Shown: positions 1 to 15,300 of the stretch, one piece after another
Layout of the letters: each line of letters begins with the position of its first letter
Position numbering within the stretch: position 1 is the stretch's first letter
From: Balanoglossus misakiensis
Lineage: Eukaryota > Hemichordata
Assembly (NCBI GenBank): GCA_040954595.2
Contig: CM082588.2
Location: 5,580,001 to 5,644,000, forward strand
DNA: 64,000 bases
Reading direction: 5' to 3'
Made by a program: the position numbers and the translations under genes
Notes under the pieces: model-generated
The model's database searches: none
What the model was told of the DNA's origin: nothing
Seen by the model: the letters and a program-made list of their open reading frames with translations, nothing else

Positions 1-345
1 ACTGACCAGGGACGTACGAGAGAGCGGGATGCCCACAAACATCGTCAGCAACTTGAGACGGGAACAAAAGAGATGAGGAGGCGGGCGGGAGTTGATTGAA
101 ACCCGGGTAAAATCGTCGTGCGAGCACGTAGATATGAGGTGGTCGCACACCCAGTGGGAATAGTATTCGCCACCTTATGATCACTGATCTCTGAAAATTC
201 TGCAAACCACGTTTTAATAGTGTACACAGCGTGTGTGGTTGGTTCGACAAGGAACACATACCCGTACTGGATAACGTGGGGGTTCACGGACGGAACCTGT
301 TTACGAGGAAGTGAAGAACATTACTATAAACTTTGGCAAACAAAG

Positions 346-3300
346 ATGGAATTGTCGCGTATTTTGTGCGTAGCTTTCATCGGACTCATGTTGACCGTTG
401 TTGACGCTGCCATGGCTGACTCAGGTGAGTCAAAACACATTAGTCTTTGGAGTTTTCTAGGCCGCGAAAACATGTGAGTTTGTTTACCCTGCAACGTACT
501 ATACTATGCGGCTACTATTAGTTACTCGCGCTCAATCATGTACATTTCATTCAGCGCGGACGCGCGCTGCAATCGACATCTGAATTGTTGCGGTTTTGCG
601 GTTTGACTTAATTGACCCCATCTCCCAGCGTGATTAGACTTAATGGTTGTTCTGAAATTGTTTTGCGGTGTGGTCGTATCCGATAATAATAGGCGATCGA
701 CAAAGTGCGCCGTGGGCGAAGAACAAGAAAGTGAACTTGCGGAACACAAAACGATTCATAATAAGTTCTAAAGGACGCACTGGTCTCCTGTAAATATTGC
801 CGTGTTTTTTGTTGTTTGCATTTCGCCAGAGAACTTGTTTGTCCGACGACTTTACCAAGAACGAAGTTTTATCAGTTTATGCTGCCGTTGCCCGCGCAAC
901 TGTTAAAAGCGTCTCGCACCACTTTTGGATTTTTTACTTAAAAAATTGTCAAGCGCTTTTAACTTTCAACAAGGAGGGTGGGGGTGGCGTTGACAGCTAG
1001 ACCAACTTGGGGCCCGGGGTGGAGAGAGAGGGATTTCAAATTTTGTCCAGCAAATTCCGTAGATCAATTGTGACCATTAAAAATTACATTGGTCAGCTTG
1101 TATTGCCGTTAACGTTTTTCTCACACATTACTCGACATATTTACTGTGGACCCGAGGAAATGATCAGTCCCCCAAAACTATGTTAACTTAAAAACTGGGT
1201 CACCGTTGAGTCGGTCGACCCGAACAAATGCGGTTCTGTTTTCTATCTGAAACACTGCACTCAGGCTTTTAGGCGCTGTTCTCCTAGTGGAGCATTAATT
1301 CGCGAGAATAATTTACAAATAAAAGGGGGTAAGAATTAAATCAAACGGAAATAAAACCAGGCCCTGTCGCGTCGTCGAATTTGTACCAAACACATACACG
1401 TGCCCCGGTGGTCTATGGATTTTAGGAGTTGCATTTAGCTTTGTGGTGGAGTTAATTTGACCATTGCCTCAGTAATAAAACTACAATAGCAGCAGATATG
1501 CTGGAGAAGGCGCTGGGGCGGTGTATACTCATCTATAAAGCGAACCCAAGACTTGGGCTGGTATGCGATACTTTAAAATGCAAATACCGCAACTTTTCAG
1601 GCCTTCAAAGGAGAGAAAAAGGAACAAAAGAAGCTACTATCAATAAATCGCTTTCTTGAAAAGTGGGTCGGTCGTTCACATGAAGAGCTGTGGTGGTGTT
1701 GCCGCCTCCGTATTTACAAAAGCAAACTGTGGGATTTGACAATTTAGTTAATTATCGCCTGTAATCACTATAAAAATAATCTGCCGAGAGAGATTCTGCC
1801 CGACTGCCCCTAATCGAATAGACTTTTGTGCTCTGTATGGAGTTTTTTTCTCTCAGCTTTCTATCTGGTGTAGGTAATTGCCCTTTTGTTTTACGTGCGA
1901 AATGTGTGAAAAGCAACCAAACATCGACAATGGGGTTTGTTTCAAGGAATTTTAAGTATTACAGGGCTTCCCTGCATTTTGTATCAAACGATATTGGTTG
2001 AGAATTTATCAACTCTCAGCGATATGATTACCCCCACCCCCCGAAGTGAACACGCGAGTAAAACTTGTACCCTAACAGAACTGTAACTTGTTTCCCACAA
2101 AACATGCGCAAATTCCCGTCAATCTTTTTTTCAGAAATTCACGAAATAACGACTCATTTTAGCCACAGTCAGTGACTGTGCTTTTATAGCGCACGTTTAC
2201 CAATGCGAGTAAGTGACTATAATTGAGACAGTGGTCGAAATCATTCCAAAGATGGTTAACTTTTCAGGATTTACAGAGTCAGCCCGAAAAGGCAGTACAT
2301 AATAGGATTAGAACAATTGCCAATGCCTTTATTCTGCCTGAGACAAAGGGTTGACAAAAGATTTTACACAAATTGCTATTGTTACAGGGAAATTGAAAGA
2401 TTTCGTTAACTTGCCTCTTACTTGAAGAAAAAAAGATGTGGCGTAAATAAACAGTATTTTTTAAAAAATAAAATCGAAAGTAGTCACTTTTAATGAAAAT
2501 ATATGCAGGAGGTCCTTGAAACCAGCTGGCCCTTGAAGTGTTTATTCTTGATCAGTGAAGTAAAAAAAGGATCGCTTCAGTGAATCCATTGATTTCGATT
2601 ACGTCACGTATTGTTTTTAGCATTTACACTGACTTAACTTTAGACAAAGTGGTTGAAAATTGTGCGATGCGTAGATACACACACATAGAATATTTGCCTG
2701 AAATTAAAAACCAGAAACGAAAGTTGTAATGTTTGCTGGATGCTAGCTACCACATGGGTGACGGAGGTGGGCGGGGCAAGGTCAAAGTTGAGGTCACGGT
2801 GAAAGGTGACTGAACTTCCAAATGAATTTGACTTTGTTGTGGGTAACTGGTCGCTCATTAATTATTCATTTTCAAGGGTATTTCTGCCCGAAAACAGTCA
2901 CTCTATGTCATTGTTTTAACTTTGAAATGTGATTATGGATACGTTGATGAAAATGGAAATGTACTGTGATAGTGTGTAATAAGGCTCGGACCATTTGATA
3001 TTGGAGGGGGTGTCCGGGAAGATATTTGGAATAAAAGATTTTAACTTCAAGGGGACAACTTTCTAAGAAAAATTCTACCGCAGTAGGCAAGAAAAACAAA
3101 AGAATTGCCAAGCATAGACAATGGGAAATTAAACCCACCAATAGTATCCTAGCAACAGTCATTCAGCATAAAAGCAATTGTCTCAATGCCTGTACTTTCA
3201 AAACTAGTTTTTCTCAAGATATTCAACATATTCTTTAGTGTATGTTAATAAAACTTGTTCTCAAGCAAGTTAACAATATCATCTGGTTCCTCAAGGAGGC

Positions 3301-6300
3301 GTAATTCTTCTGAATTTGCAGCAATGATTCTTTTTAAGCTGGTGGATTTCATCTTCCGGAGATTTGCGCTGTTTGGCTGGCAGCTCTCCACTTGTGAAAC
3401 AGTGAAGAGGGACATTAAAGAGGAACGTACATAGACTTCTGTATAGCTGTTCAAGAACTATCCCAAATCCTTTCGATAACTTATAATCTCCTCTTTAATT
3501 TGACGAAAAGTGGGGCGCAACCCAGCTTTTCTGTGGAAGCATTCTGGTCAAAACACTCATGAGAGACGTCGGGCAAAACAACATTGTCTATATTTAGAAT
3601 CGCGCATCGTAGCCACTTCAGATTGCCCTAATCTCCATGTGGGGCACACTGTGCAAATGCGTTTATTGGAAAGTCCTTCAGGCCAATCGGCCAGTCCGAT
3701 TAGAAGATCCAGCCAGGAGATTTCTGGCAGATAGCTGGAGTGAAAAGCTCTGGAATAATTTAACACAGGCCAACAAAAAGCTCGCCTGTGATGGGCGACT
3801 TGTTTCATTTGAATTGACGTAAAAACAACAGCAACTGAACAAAAGTGGTGAAAGATAAACAATGTCCAAAAGGTATGCTGATATTGGCAGGTGCAAGTAA
3901 AAGTGAAAAACATTTGCAGCAAACTTTGGGAAACTTTCCCTGAAGTATATCAAAACTTCTCAAAACTCTTGATGTATAGCATGTGATAAAATATTACAAA
4001 TTTGAAGCTTTCTATCAGAGTAATACGGTACACAATTTTTTATTTCGACGTTTGTCTCAAAGCGGTGGCCATGTTGCTTGTTTTTCTGTCATTGAAAGGT
4101 GGCAGTACCCTTCAAGGCAAAAGTAACAACCCATTGGCAAACTTCCTTGATTGACTCAGACAATGCTGAAATTGAGAAGTTAGTAACCCGTTTACAGAGA
4201 AATTACTGCATTAGAATGAACTGTGGTGTTGTAATGGTGTAGGTGTATTGGTGTGGAAAATACCAGTCTCTCTACATAACCTTTTGCAATTGATGAAATT
4301 CAGACCACAGTGCAGACAAAATTGACTGGAAATAAACACAGAAATACACATATTCATATATACACCTCAAACTTAACCATTTTTCATATTAGGAATTTTT
4401 TAGTATTAACTAATAATAAAAGTAAATTCTAATTTAAAGTCAGACCAACTCCATTGTTGAACATATATATACAGTGAATTAAAATGGAAAAATTATGCAG
4501 CATTTAAACGTGATCAATCAATATGCTAAGTAAATAAAATTTAATTAAAATAAAATATCTTGTAATTTTCCTCGATTAGAGTTTGGCAACTTATTTGAAA
4601 GCTAAATTGTATGGGCAAACATGAATATAATACATGTATCAGGTTCCTGAAATAATCTGTTCTGTAATTCTAAACATGTTTAATGTTTGCAATAAAAGTT
4701 TAATTACCCCCAGAGCACATATTATGTCAATTTTGATGCACACTTACATAGAACTGTTAAAAGATCATATTACATTTATAGCTTTGTACCAGTACCATTT
4801 CTCTTCCCCCAGCAATTTGCATGATATTTGAAAAGTTATATTACAAAAGACATATGAGTGAAAAAAAAAAGAACTCGGTCCACTAGCTTTGCTCCTCAAC
4901 ATATTTTGGTGTATGAGTGCTTACATGTACTTCTTGCAAAGGTAACCAGTTGCAAGGAGTATAGGGACTTTTCCATGTTCCACCTGTTTACGTTCCTCAA
5001 AGTTACATGACGTAACATCTTTAAGTGAAATGCCTGCCTGGCTCCCACACTTGAGGTGTAGTGTATATCAGGAGGGTTGAGAGTTTAACACCACCCACTT
5101 GAGCTGTGGATGGCCTCTGTACTGTTTAAAATTTCAACTTGAATACGCCACTTTAGATAAAGTTACACGCCGGGATGGATATGTTTCTAGTCTGTCATCC
5201 ACTTCTTTTATCGGAGGGCAGTCACTCCAGAAACGATATGGGCATTTAGGGGGGAAATGCTGGCTTTGTCGCGTTGATTGGTGGGTTTGCCCCCCTTTCC
5301 ATTGACATGCCGGTCATTCTCCGGGCTTTGTGACCACTCTAGTGCGCCACTTTGTCAAAACACTGGTTTTAAGCCACCTGAGTTGGCCTTTTTTTCCTTT
5401 CAGTCCGGCATTCCGGACCGCTACGATCTGTGTGGTCACGGGTTTTTACCCATCTACATTCTCATCAATCTGCACGCCTTGCTCGAGAACGTGGATATCT
5501 GCGTATTTTCAGATTTCACTCCAGACTGGTGATTGAAACAAAAAAAAGTATTTTTGGCACTCCCGCTGGGTGAAGTGTGGTCGACCAGTTGCTGGGAAGC
5601 CCCACCACAGAAAATAAATACATCTGGTGGAATTTGTTTACTTCAGTTTGGTGATCTACTCCAGAGAACTCCCTTTGTTTAGTTCTGATTTATGTTCCAA
5701 AAATAATAATTTGCGTTCGACTCAACATTAAAGATGTACTGGCTTTGATTTTGACAGACTGGAGTTGGGACTAGGCGTGTCATTGCTGTCAACTGTACGA
5801 TTCCAATCTGTAATCGCATCATAATCAATTAACGTCAAATATGTATAAGCGGTTGCCTGTCATGAGATTAGATTTATAATTATAGATTATCACATACAGC
5901 TGTCCTGTGTAATCTCTTTGCAAATCCTTGACTTTTGGTCCGACAGGGATCAAGTACATACCATGCGTCATGGAGAGATATCTTAATGCTTTGCAATTCG
6001 TGCATTGTATCAGTAGTAATTGCTTTTCTGTAGATAAGGCGATGAACATCAAATTGTTTTTCATTTCTCTATGGAATTATGATCTTCATCTTTGTCACAA
6101 CATGAGTCAAACTTGTAAGCAGCCAGTCAAGAGACTTTCTGAAACTGTTCTTTGTAGACATGTGGACAAAGATAGGCCAATTATTAATTATTACATATCT
6201 AGATAACATAGGGACTAGTAACAAAGTGGCTACTTTAGACAAGTTTCAACCATATAGAGGTGGCCAATACTAACACAGTACATTGAACAATTACCACTTA

Positions 6301-9300
6301 ATGTTACTCGGCCTAATTATTCGTCACTATGGGAGCATTTTGGAGTCACTCATTCATGCAGTTTACAAGCAGAAACTCTTCTGTGTGAGCTGTGTTTTAA
6401 CTGCCATGTTGAAAATCACACAGTTTGGACAGTTTCCCATGAGAAACAATAGGATTGGCATAGACCTCATTTGAGTTATGGGCAGTGGCATGGCAAACGC
6501 CTGCCATCGGGTTAGTACAGCTGGCACATCAAGTGTAGTGGAGCATGCGTGCAAGCCACATAAATTAGTCAAGAAAAAAGAAAGGGACAAATTTGTATTT
6601 CTCATGCATTGAATGAAATTGTATATCATCGTGCGTACGGGTGGGTGGAGCCCTCCTCTGAAGGTACGGGTGGGAAAGTCACTCGCCCACCGACGGCTGA
6701 GTGAATACAATCCCCACCACTATAATTTGGGTGGACGGTCGGCTTTTGGTGATCTGAGTGGCGAGGTCAGAGGTTAAAAGGTGTAATCATTTTACTCTGA
6801 GGAGGTCGGTTTCATCTTACACCCCAAAGCTTTCTTGAAGACATTGTGCAATTTGTTACCTGATTGGAAAGTGACTGCATGTTTTGGACGGCCATGAGCT
6901 CCATCATTTTGGCTCATGCAGAATCCACATGCATGCACACATGTCGACAGAAATGTTTATGAGGTGATTTACACACAATAAATTATCATGATGTGAGAAA
7001 TGAAACATCACTGCCCTTCCCATACACATGTACATTAATTTTGATGTTTTTGGTTGCTAAAATATTTTAGTAATAATAGTATACTTTTTATCACACTGAG
7101 ATTATTTTTCATTAGTTTATTTTTATTTACATGTTTGACACTTAAAAAAACTTTCATTTGTTGATTTGTAATGGTTTTTGGTATGATTCTTGCAGGAGAA
7201 TTTAGTACCAGTTTTAACAGAAAGCTACTGCCAAAAGAAAGTCTTTATCAGGGGACACACCTTTTGTGCAAACATTGTAGCGTGTTGAAAACAGGCGATG
7301 GGACATTGTGTGGAGGTTTTTTTTCATCAGGTTTTCAAGCAGAACTGGCAGAGGTGGTCTGCAAAAAAAAATAAAAACCCACTATACGACTCCCTATGCT
7401 TGAGTGATGACAAGGGAGCCGCGCTGGGCTGGGTCGTGACCCCTACAATTCACGACCATACTTTACCGTACTAGAGTGCTCAGAATGGTGACAAAGTAAC
7501 TATGAAAGAGCCAATTATACTCTACCTTTGGCGAGGACTTTACAAAGAGCACCAGCCGTGAGCTAACAAAAGTTCCCTCTACAATACCTTGTTGACACTT
7601 TCTGTTGGTGACTCTTTTTTTTGCTATGTACCTCTATTTTGTTTATTTGCAATTGACTAATAGAATAACTCGGTTGCGCCATGCAGAATTGTTATACGTA
7701 AGAGAGTATAGTTTTGTGTCATTGTGCGTTCTTAGTAAATCTTTCAGCTGTGAAAAGATCTTGAAGCGTGGTTGGTCGAATGGTGTTGAGTCATTTGCAA
7801 CAGGTTACCAAGCAGGCCGAATTCACTGATATATGCCGATTGTTTACTTGTTGACAGCTTCAATGACTTGTGGGTTTTTCTAGTGTTGCCAAGCAACCGT
7901 CTCACTATGTAGTGAATTTTGAGAATTCTTCGGGCGGTTCAAAGATTTGAACAGTCGGAGCGTGTGATATGCAGCGATCGATGGGTGATTCCTCAGTGTA
8001 TAGGTTATCACAGGGGAATGTGGAAACTTCTTGGCTGCAAGCCCACTGGTGACCGGGTCGGGAATAATTTTTGAAGTGGTATGAAACAGGCAACATTCCG
8101 TGGAATAAAATGTGGGCATGGCTGTCACTGACGGTTGGAAATATGTGGGAAAAGTGGGAAAAGTCAGTGCATGGCACAAAAACAACTCAAGGTGTCTTGA
8201 GAGTCACATAGTGATGATGACTTACAACATTCTGTACTAAACATAGTTTAATATGCTTGGTACCACACTGGCACTAGCTGTCATAGTCCTGGATGCATTG
8301 TTTACCTGGACCAATAGCCAGTACAGTGTGGTCCAAGTATTCCCTAAATGTCATTTTAAACTGGATCTTAATATTTCCATGACATAAATTTTTTTTACCA
8401 CAACAAGTAACAAAAACACACTGACTTTCCACAAGAAAAAGTGAGAAAAACTAATTGGTAAACTGAGACAGGCAGAACCCCAAGAGATATGGACCAGTTA
8501 TTAATAAATCACAATTTGGGAAACACCAGTGTTTCGCACTACTATAAACACACACAGCACTTGTTGATGAAACTGCGCTTGTTTTAAAAAAGCAACCGAA
8601 CAGAAATAGCTGCGTCCATTATCTCTTGACGCAAGTACAGTTCGGCCAGGGCCTGCCATGTGGCCATTGTTTGTAAACATACGCGTTCAGGGCAACTGAG
8701 GAATGCTGCTGTTGGGGGCTATGGTCAAGTTCAAGGTCACAGGTATCCTTGGCAATGCAAACAGCCACACCAGTTCAAATTGCCACACGTATACCTGAAC
8801 ATGGTGGGATTCCGTCAGGAAGATTCAATAGTCAACATGAAAATCTCTAAATAAAAAAGGAAAGTGATTTTACATCCCTAAACTTGTAAGAGTGATAAGA
8901 TATTGATATTGGTCTTTGTTATAATTTCCTTCAATAGAAGAACATGATTTTAGAAAGCACAGGCACTGTTGAAGTTAGGCCTGTTGTGTATGTATAATGC
9001 AAAAAAACAATACACATACACGTACATCTTTTACTTGGTCACTGTGACGTCACCCACCGAAACAACGCCCGGTTTTACTACATATGAATTCGAAGATGTG
9101 TTTTGAACATTTTCATAACTGGTTTAAATGAGTACAGGGGCTTGAACGAGAGTGCTTCAGATTTGTGTTGTAAAACCGACTCGGTTGAACTGCTGGGTTG
9201 TTTGATGTCAAGAATCTCGACAGATTCAAGTGTGTTCTGAGTAATGGGACGTAGTGGCACGTGGTCACTAACAAGTGAATAGATCTATTATCCGACACCC

Positions 9301-12300
9301 TTCATCGTCAGAAAGAGACCTCTGTGTAAGTCCACCCTTGTAAGTCCTTCAGTGCAGGCCATAAAGAGTGAACTTAGACTGAACTCTCTGTAAAAAGTCA
9401 CACGACCGTAGTGGCCCTGTCAAATTTTGTTTGATATTTGTGGGAGACTGTCAACCTGCTCTTAAAAGCACCAAAGTAAATTTTCAAGTTGTACATTAAG
9501 CTATAAATCTTCGTAGTGGCAAGGCATTATATACCTTCAGGGGAAACTTGGCCCATACGATGCCACTTTCTTACCATTGTCACTGAAATTTGCAGTTATT
9601 AAAATTCTTTGAGTTAATTGGATTACGAGAAAAATCATTGCTGGCCCATGATATGAATCAAACAATATCTAAAGTGAACATGGTGAAACCTGTTTCCAAT
9701 CAGAACACCTATATGGTCAGATTTTTCTGGCCAAAAGTGAATGTTGAATAGAAATCCAAAAAGTTAGAAAACCGATCAAGGAACTCTGGCTAATACCAGG
9801 AGTGGTGTTTCATAGACAGTGTAATTTACTGCAGTTGAGGAAAACTCGTTTTGTTTATTTGAAACAAGACATGATAGATCGCTTTGTGAAAACCATGAAG
9901 CGATTATCACAGGGACGTGTACATGCCCTAAATGCCAATCAGGCGATATGGGAAGTTTCATTCATGCACGCATCGAGCAGTTGTTTACTTCTGTTGCAAA
10001 GTTTCAGTTATACGGGTCTAAACCCTGTCTAAACCTATGGATAAATTGTCACTTTTCTTGTTTACGCCGGACGCATTTGTGTGTTCAACTTGTGCGTTGA
10101 TCGATAACACCTGTACCGTGAAGGCCAACTGATGAGTTGAAAGTCAAGATGGTGGCAGTTTTTTCCATCTCCCAGCGCACCAATGGACAAGAGGAACCAG
10201 AGGTTTCATGGTAGCGGTTTCTAGTTCTGAATCTGTATCAATGATCCTGGAAAAGTTTCTTGTGTTTTGGATGGCAAGCTGAAAGCCAGTATGCAACCTG
10301 GGATAACATAGAGCTCTTTTGCGAGCTTGCTCAAATCCTTGATGTACATGTACTAGCTACATGTACTTCAGAATGGCTTAGTTTTCTGTATACTATTACT
10401 ATTAACCCTTTCACCCCCAGTTCTTTCTTTAGCGGTCCAAGTTTACCATAGAATTACAATGTATTTGGACCAAACCACTGTGTATCAGCAGTGGTCAGTT
10501 TGTCCAATTTGACTGCCAGCCTGTCCACTACCATCTTGACCATTATGCACTGTGGCCAATTGAAGTGGTGTTCATCCTTCTGTGTTATACCAGTAAAAAC
10601 CCTGAAGTCAATGACACTTCAGAGCGGAGCGAACAAACCAGAATTTCCCCAACACATTCACTTCGCTAATTCACAGCATTATCCACGAATTTTCCAGGTG
10701 AATAACAGGGAAAGAAAAACCTCGCAGCCAATCAGCCCGGACACCAAATTGGCTCCCCGGAGAATTACCCCCCCCCCCCCCCTCTCCAGTTTGCACGGCA
10801 CGACGCACTATTGATCAGCGGGTTGCCACTAATACACCAGGTTGCCTAATGCAATGATGCACTCATTGTGGGCAACCACTGATGTGCGACGCTGGGTCCA
10901 ATTTACTGGCCCACTGGGCATTGATCACTCTCCATTAATAACGGCCGCCGATTCGACCATTGTCGGTAACACCTTTTTTGGCGGAGTCATCGAATTTTCA
11001 ACTGCATCCTCCAGTTAATTGCCCCTTTCTCTGTTTTATGGAGAACGATTAAGGCCGGTTGTAATTAACCTGCCTGGTGCCAAGGAAAAACGGTTTTTCA
11101 CACTACTAATGGAGCATAATCAAGGCCAAAAATCAAACCCCCGTTTTCCAATTCCACACAGCGTGACAAAATAGGAGAGATTGTCCTCATCAGCAGAAAT
11201 GGATCCTGTCAGTTTGCCACAATTTGTAGAAGTGGACTTTCATCGCCCAACAAACTTGAAAACTAAACAAAGTAAAAAAAGAAGTTAATTGTTTCTTGTC
11301 TTCTACTGTTTTTATAAAGTTACAAAATTTTGAATAAGTCAATTCCGTTGATCTCACAAAACCTAGTGTAATTCAGAGGCTACTGTTTAACTGTCCAAAT
11401 GTCACCCGCATCGGATAATTCCCACTAATTCCCCTTCCCTAATTAGTCCATCCTCATCTGCATAATGCTTTCATAATTAATCAATAGTTGTTAATTAAGC
11501 CAAACTTTGTGGGATGATACTCTAAATCCTCTTTATGCTGCAATGTCAGTCCTATTGCCAGTGTGAACACAGCATGTAACAGTGGTGTTACATGTCTGTG
11601 GTTAATGGGAACTGTGACATCAGTAATTGCTCACAACCTTTTAAGGTAGCATTGTCTAAGTTTGGAAGCTTAATGCTGTACAGTGGAAATTACCAAGGAT
11701 TACCTTAAATGAAAATTGCCTTTCGTTCTTTTTTTTGTCTTTGAGTGAAGAAAGTGAACTTTCTTTTTCCTTGCTGTTAAATGTGCCCATCTCCATATCG
11801 TAGTGGATCTTAAAGATATACTATCACAAAAATGAAGTTTTTATAGTGTTTTAATTAGTACATATATACAGTGTTTGTGACTGGCTAGGAAAAATTCCAC
11901 TGTGGTTCAAGACTGGAGTCACGGCCAGATTGATGTCTGTTTTATGTATGATTGCTCATCAAATTTTACTAGGAATTCCGGCTGTAGCAAAGTTATTTCC
12001 ATGCAGAGGAACATTCCAAGCTTTGCCTCGGTCCCCTCCCCCCACTATTCTCATAGTGGTATTGCCAAGCTCACTCTGTACAATGTTCAACAGTGTGGGG
12101 CTTCTGTATTATAGAGTTAATTCGAGGGGTGAGTTAGGTTTCTCATTCCCACCACAGCATTCTGTTGTCATCACTTTTGGCCTGGAAGCAATTAGTGGGT
12201 CGGGATCATAGTAGGTGCCTTTGTCCACAGCTAATCAACCACATTCAAAATGTCATCACTCTAACATTGAAAATCAATGAAAGACTCCCTTCATTCCTCA

Positions 12301-15300
12301 GTCCACAGTGCTGGTACTAAGACATGCTACATGTAGATATCTCATGCTCCAGCTTTTTTATGGGTGTCTCGTAAATAGCCACTGAGATTGGGAAAGAATG
12401 TTTCTCAAAAGTAACCGTGGTGACATCGCTGGCACAGAATTATGAGCTGACAGCCTTATCAGTGTAAATGTACCTGTTTTTCATCGTTTTTGTATGGAAA
12501 GAAAATAAATGGACATCATGGTTTAAAGGCCAGCGTTTGAACATAATGATGGTAGCCAGATATTTTAGTATTTAAAATCTCACACTTCGTAAATTTTTCC
12601 ATAGATAATGTTCAGTTTTCACAACAGTATAGTCTTATTCTGGGCGTCCCCTCAGTATATTATTATACTAGCATTATCACTCATTACTGTTTACAGAAAT
12701 AAAAAGACACAAGGGTTTGTCAACAATCTGTTTTATGTTTCTGTTTATCCAGGAGAAGTTGTACACTGTTGAGTTGTGCATTTTCTCCACAAAAAGCATG
12801 AGAGTCTAAAATGAGACTTCATGACTGTGTCTCAAGGGCCTGCGTGCTCTGAATCATTGATCGAGCCGCCCTTGTCCAAGTACGTGAAGTAGATGGCATC
12901 TTTAAGTTAGCTTTTGTAGTATTTTATTGATTATCAACAGTATCAGGGCACTTACTTCCTTTTACCCACTGGAGATAAATTGATTTTGTGGTGTGAAACC
13001 TGTGGGCTGCAAGATGTATCGGATAACAGCTCAATCAATATGTAGACATAAGGTAAATGGTTTATTTGTCTTGGACATGAAACTGTGAAAAGCTGGGATA
13101 TCACCCTATCAGCAATGCCATGATCTGTATAGTCATATGCAAATGTCCACCAGTCACAGGTTCATGAGTATTCATCAGAAAATGCCTGGTCATTCAGCTT
13201 TTGGCTACAAGGATATGGCATATTTCTTTAGATGTTACTTTTTTGAATAAAATTCAAACTATTATAACCTGACTGAACTCATAGCGATTTGTTTTAATGT
13301 GTCTGTGGGTGTTTTTATTTTAATGTCATTTCTTCAGAGTCTTTTTGCCCCTTCAAAGGTTGGCAATACAGAGTGACAAAATCCAGTCTTGCTCAATATA
13401 CAGACACCTGTCAATCTCAAATCGCCTCTGGAGGGGGACGTTTGATTCAAACGCCAAACGTCTCTTTGTGTCCCTCAAACGCCTTACGCAAGACCCACTC
13501 AAGATGGCTCCCAGCTCCTTATCATTCACAGCCTCAACAATATGTCAAATTCAAAACAAATACAAAACAATTCCCAACTATGCCAGACATTTTGGGCCAA
13601 CAACACCGTTTTGCCTCTAATCGCGTCTTTGGCAGTTAGACTTCTTTTGTTAATAAAGTGGGATAGGTGTGAGCTCCCCTGGCAATGCCCCAGTCCACAG
13701 TTCGCAACATTTCACCTTTTTATATCATGGTATTTTACTTGTAGCCTACATTCTCCAAATCTTTTCATCAATTTGTTTTGTAGAATGAACCAAACAAAGT
13801 GTAAATGTTCATCATGAAAACAGGATCAATGTACCTTACAGTCCACTTACATGTATTGAATAAAGTTAATTGAAGGCAAGGAACAAAAAATGTTAACTTT
13901 CTTGACTAATGTTGGCACTAGATTTTCACAAGTTCTGAGCCAATTATAAGTCTTGCAATTGGCAAGTTTGCCTTATAAGTGTTCAGAGAAATTAAAACAA
14001 TTAGAAAAACAAACATAGACACCAAATGCCAGAAAATATGTGCTGATCAATGTATGTACCATCACGGTTCCTGACACTTTTGTTTTGAAGAGAAATCGGT
14101 TCTGAAAGGAACTGTTTTCAGGGGAATACTTTTGGTTTCGACAAGGAGCAGGATTAACGGCGTTGAGTGAATAGAAGCAGTTGGGTCTATACACTGGAGA
14201 ATTTATCGCTAAAAAGTAAACAGGTTCATTCAAGGTTAAATGCATTACGCAATTTTACAACATCCAAGCTGTGCAGAAATAAGGGTGCTTCTCACTGTTT
14301 ATAAAGCCCAGTTACCCATCATATCACGTCTATTCATTCATTCATTCATTCATTCATTCATTCATTCATTCATTCATTCATTCATCCATCCACTCACTCA
14401 CTCACTCACTCACTCACCTTCATTCATTCATTCATTCATTTAATATTCATTCATTCATTCATTTATTCACTCTCTCTCACTCACTTTCATTCATTCACTC
14501 ACTCACTCACTCACCTTCATTCATTCATTCATTCATTCATTCATTCATTCATTCATTTAATATTCATTCATTTATTCATTCTCTCTCACTCACTCACTTT
14601 CATTCATTCATTCATTCATTCATTCATTCATTCATTCATTCATATGTTTATTATTTATTTATAAACTGACATTTTCCAAACCATGGTATAAAAGAGTTAA
14701 ATAAATTTGAAATGCAGTAAGATTACTTTTAATGTGTTGCTTACCCATAGATTCTCTTGTTGTACATATATGCAACCAGGCAGTTAGCAAGTATTACCTA
14801 TAAATACATGGGGAAAATTCCCAAACAGGCCAAGTCCTGATTATCGTTACACTCTCACATTGCAGTAGGCTTAGAAATTGGCGTGGTCTTGCAAGAATGC
14901 CTCAAGGGCAGCACCATTCAAGTTATTAAGGGGAGGGGAGGGGTCAAAAGATAAGATTTGAAAAAAGCTTTCCACTCAAGAGGTATTGTTGCAATCTCCA
15001 TAGCCCCTAACCACTGATGTAAAAGTGGACATTTTTACAAAGCAGTGTGACAAAGAAAATTGACAAATGCATGTAAACTATTTATTCCCTCTCCGGGAAA
15101 GAAATTAATCTGCCTCTAAGTGACTCTTTTGCTAGATTGCATGGGGTTCAGCTGTTCCGGTGTGGAAGACAAAATATAAATTGTGGGAAAATCCAGATTG
15201 AGATTTGCAAGAATCTGGCGCTTGTCCAGAAATCATCGAACTCCCCATCCATTAGCACGATAACCATGTTTTCAAAAACGCATGGTATGTTCTGAGCATT

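Noticed and set aside
220-345. Upstream in-frame extension of the EVA1C first exon
   Set aside because: The extension begins at GTG, not ATG; the first in-frame ATG is 346, which directly opens a signal peptide.
3245-3454. 69-aa open frame on the minus strand (SLKRIIAANSEELRLLEEPDD)
   Set aside because: It reads like a helix but has no family I recognise, no splice-compatible partner exon, and lies in an intron. It could be a relic.
3557-3953. Overlapping open frames of 91-121 aa on the minus strand
   Set aside because: Low-quality composition (Phe/Cys-rich), no homology, and comparable open frames on the opposite strand.
13345-13817. Three overlapping + strand open frames of about 90 aa in EVA1C intron 1
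   Set aside because: All three frames are open by chance in the same stretch; none shows domain features or splice context.
14240-14443. 67-aa open frame ending in Phe-Ile-His-Ser repeats
   Set aside because: It is a translation of the ATTC microsatellite.
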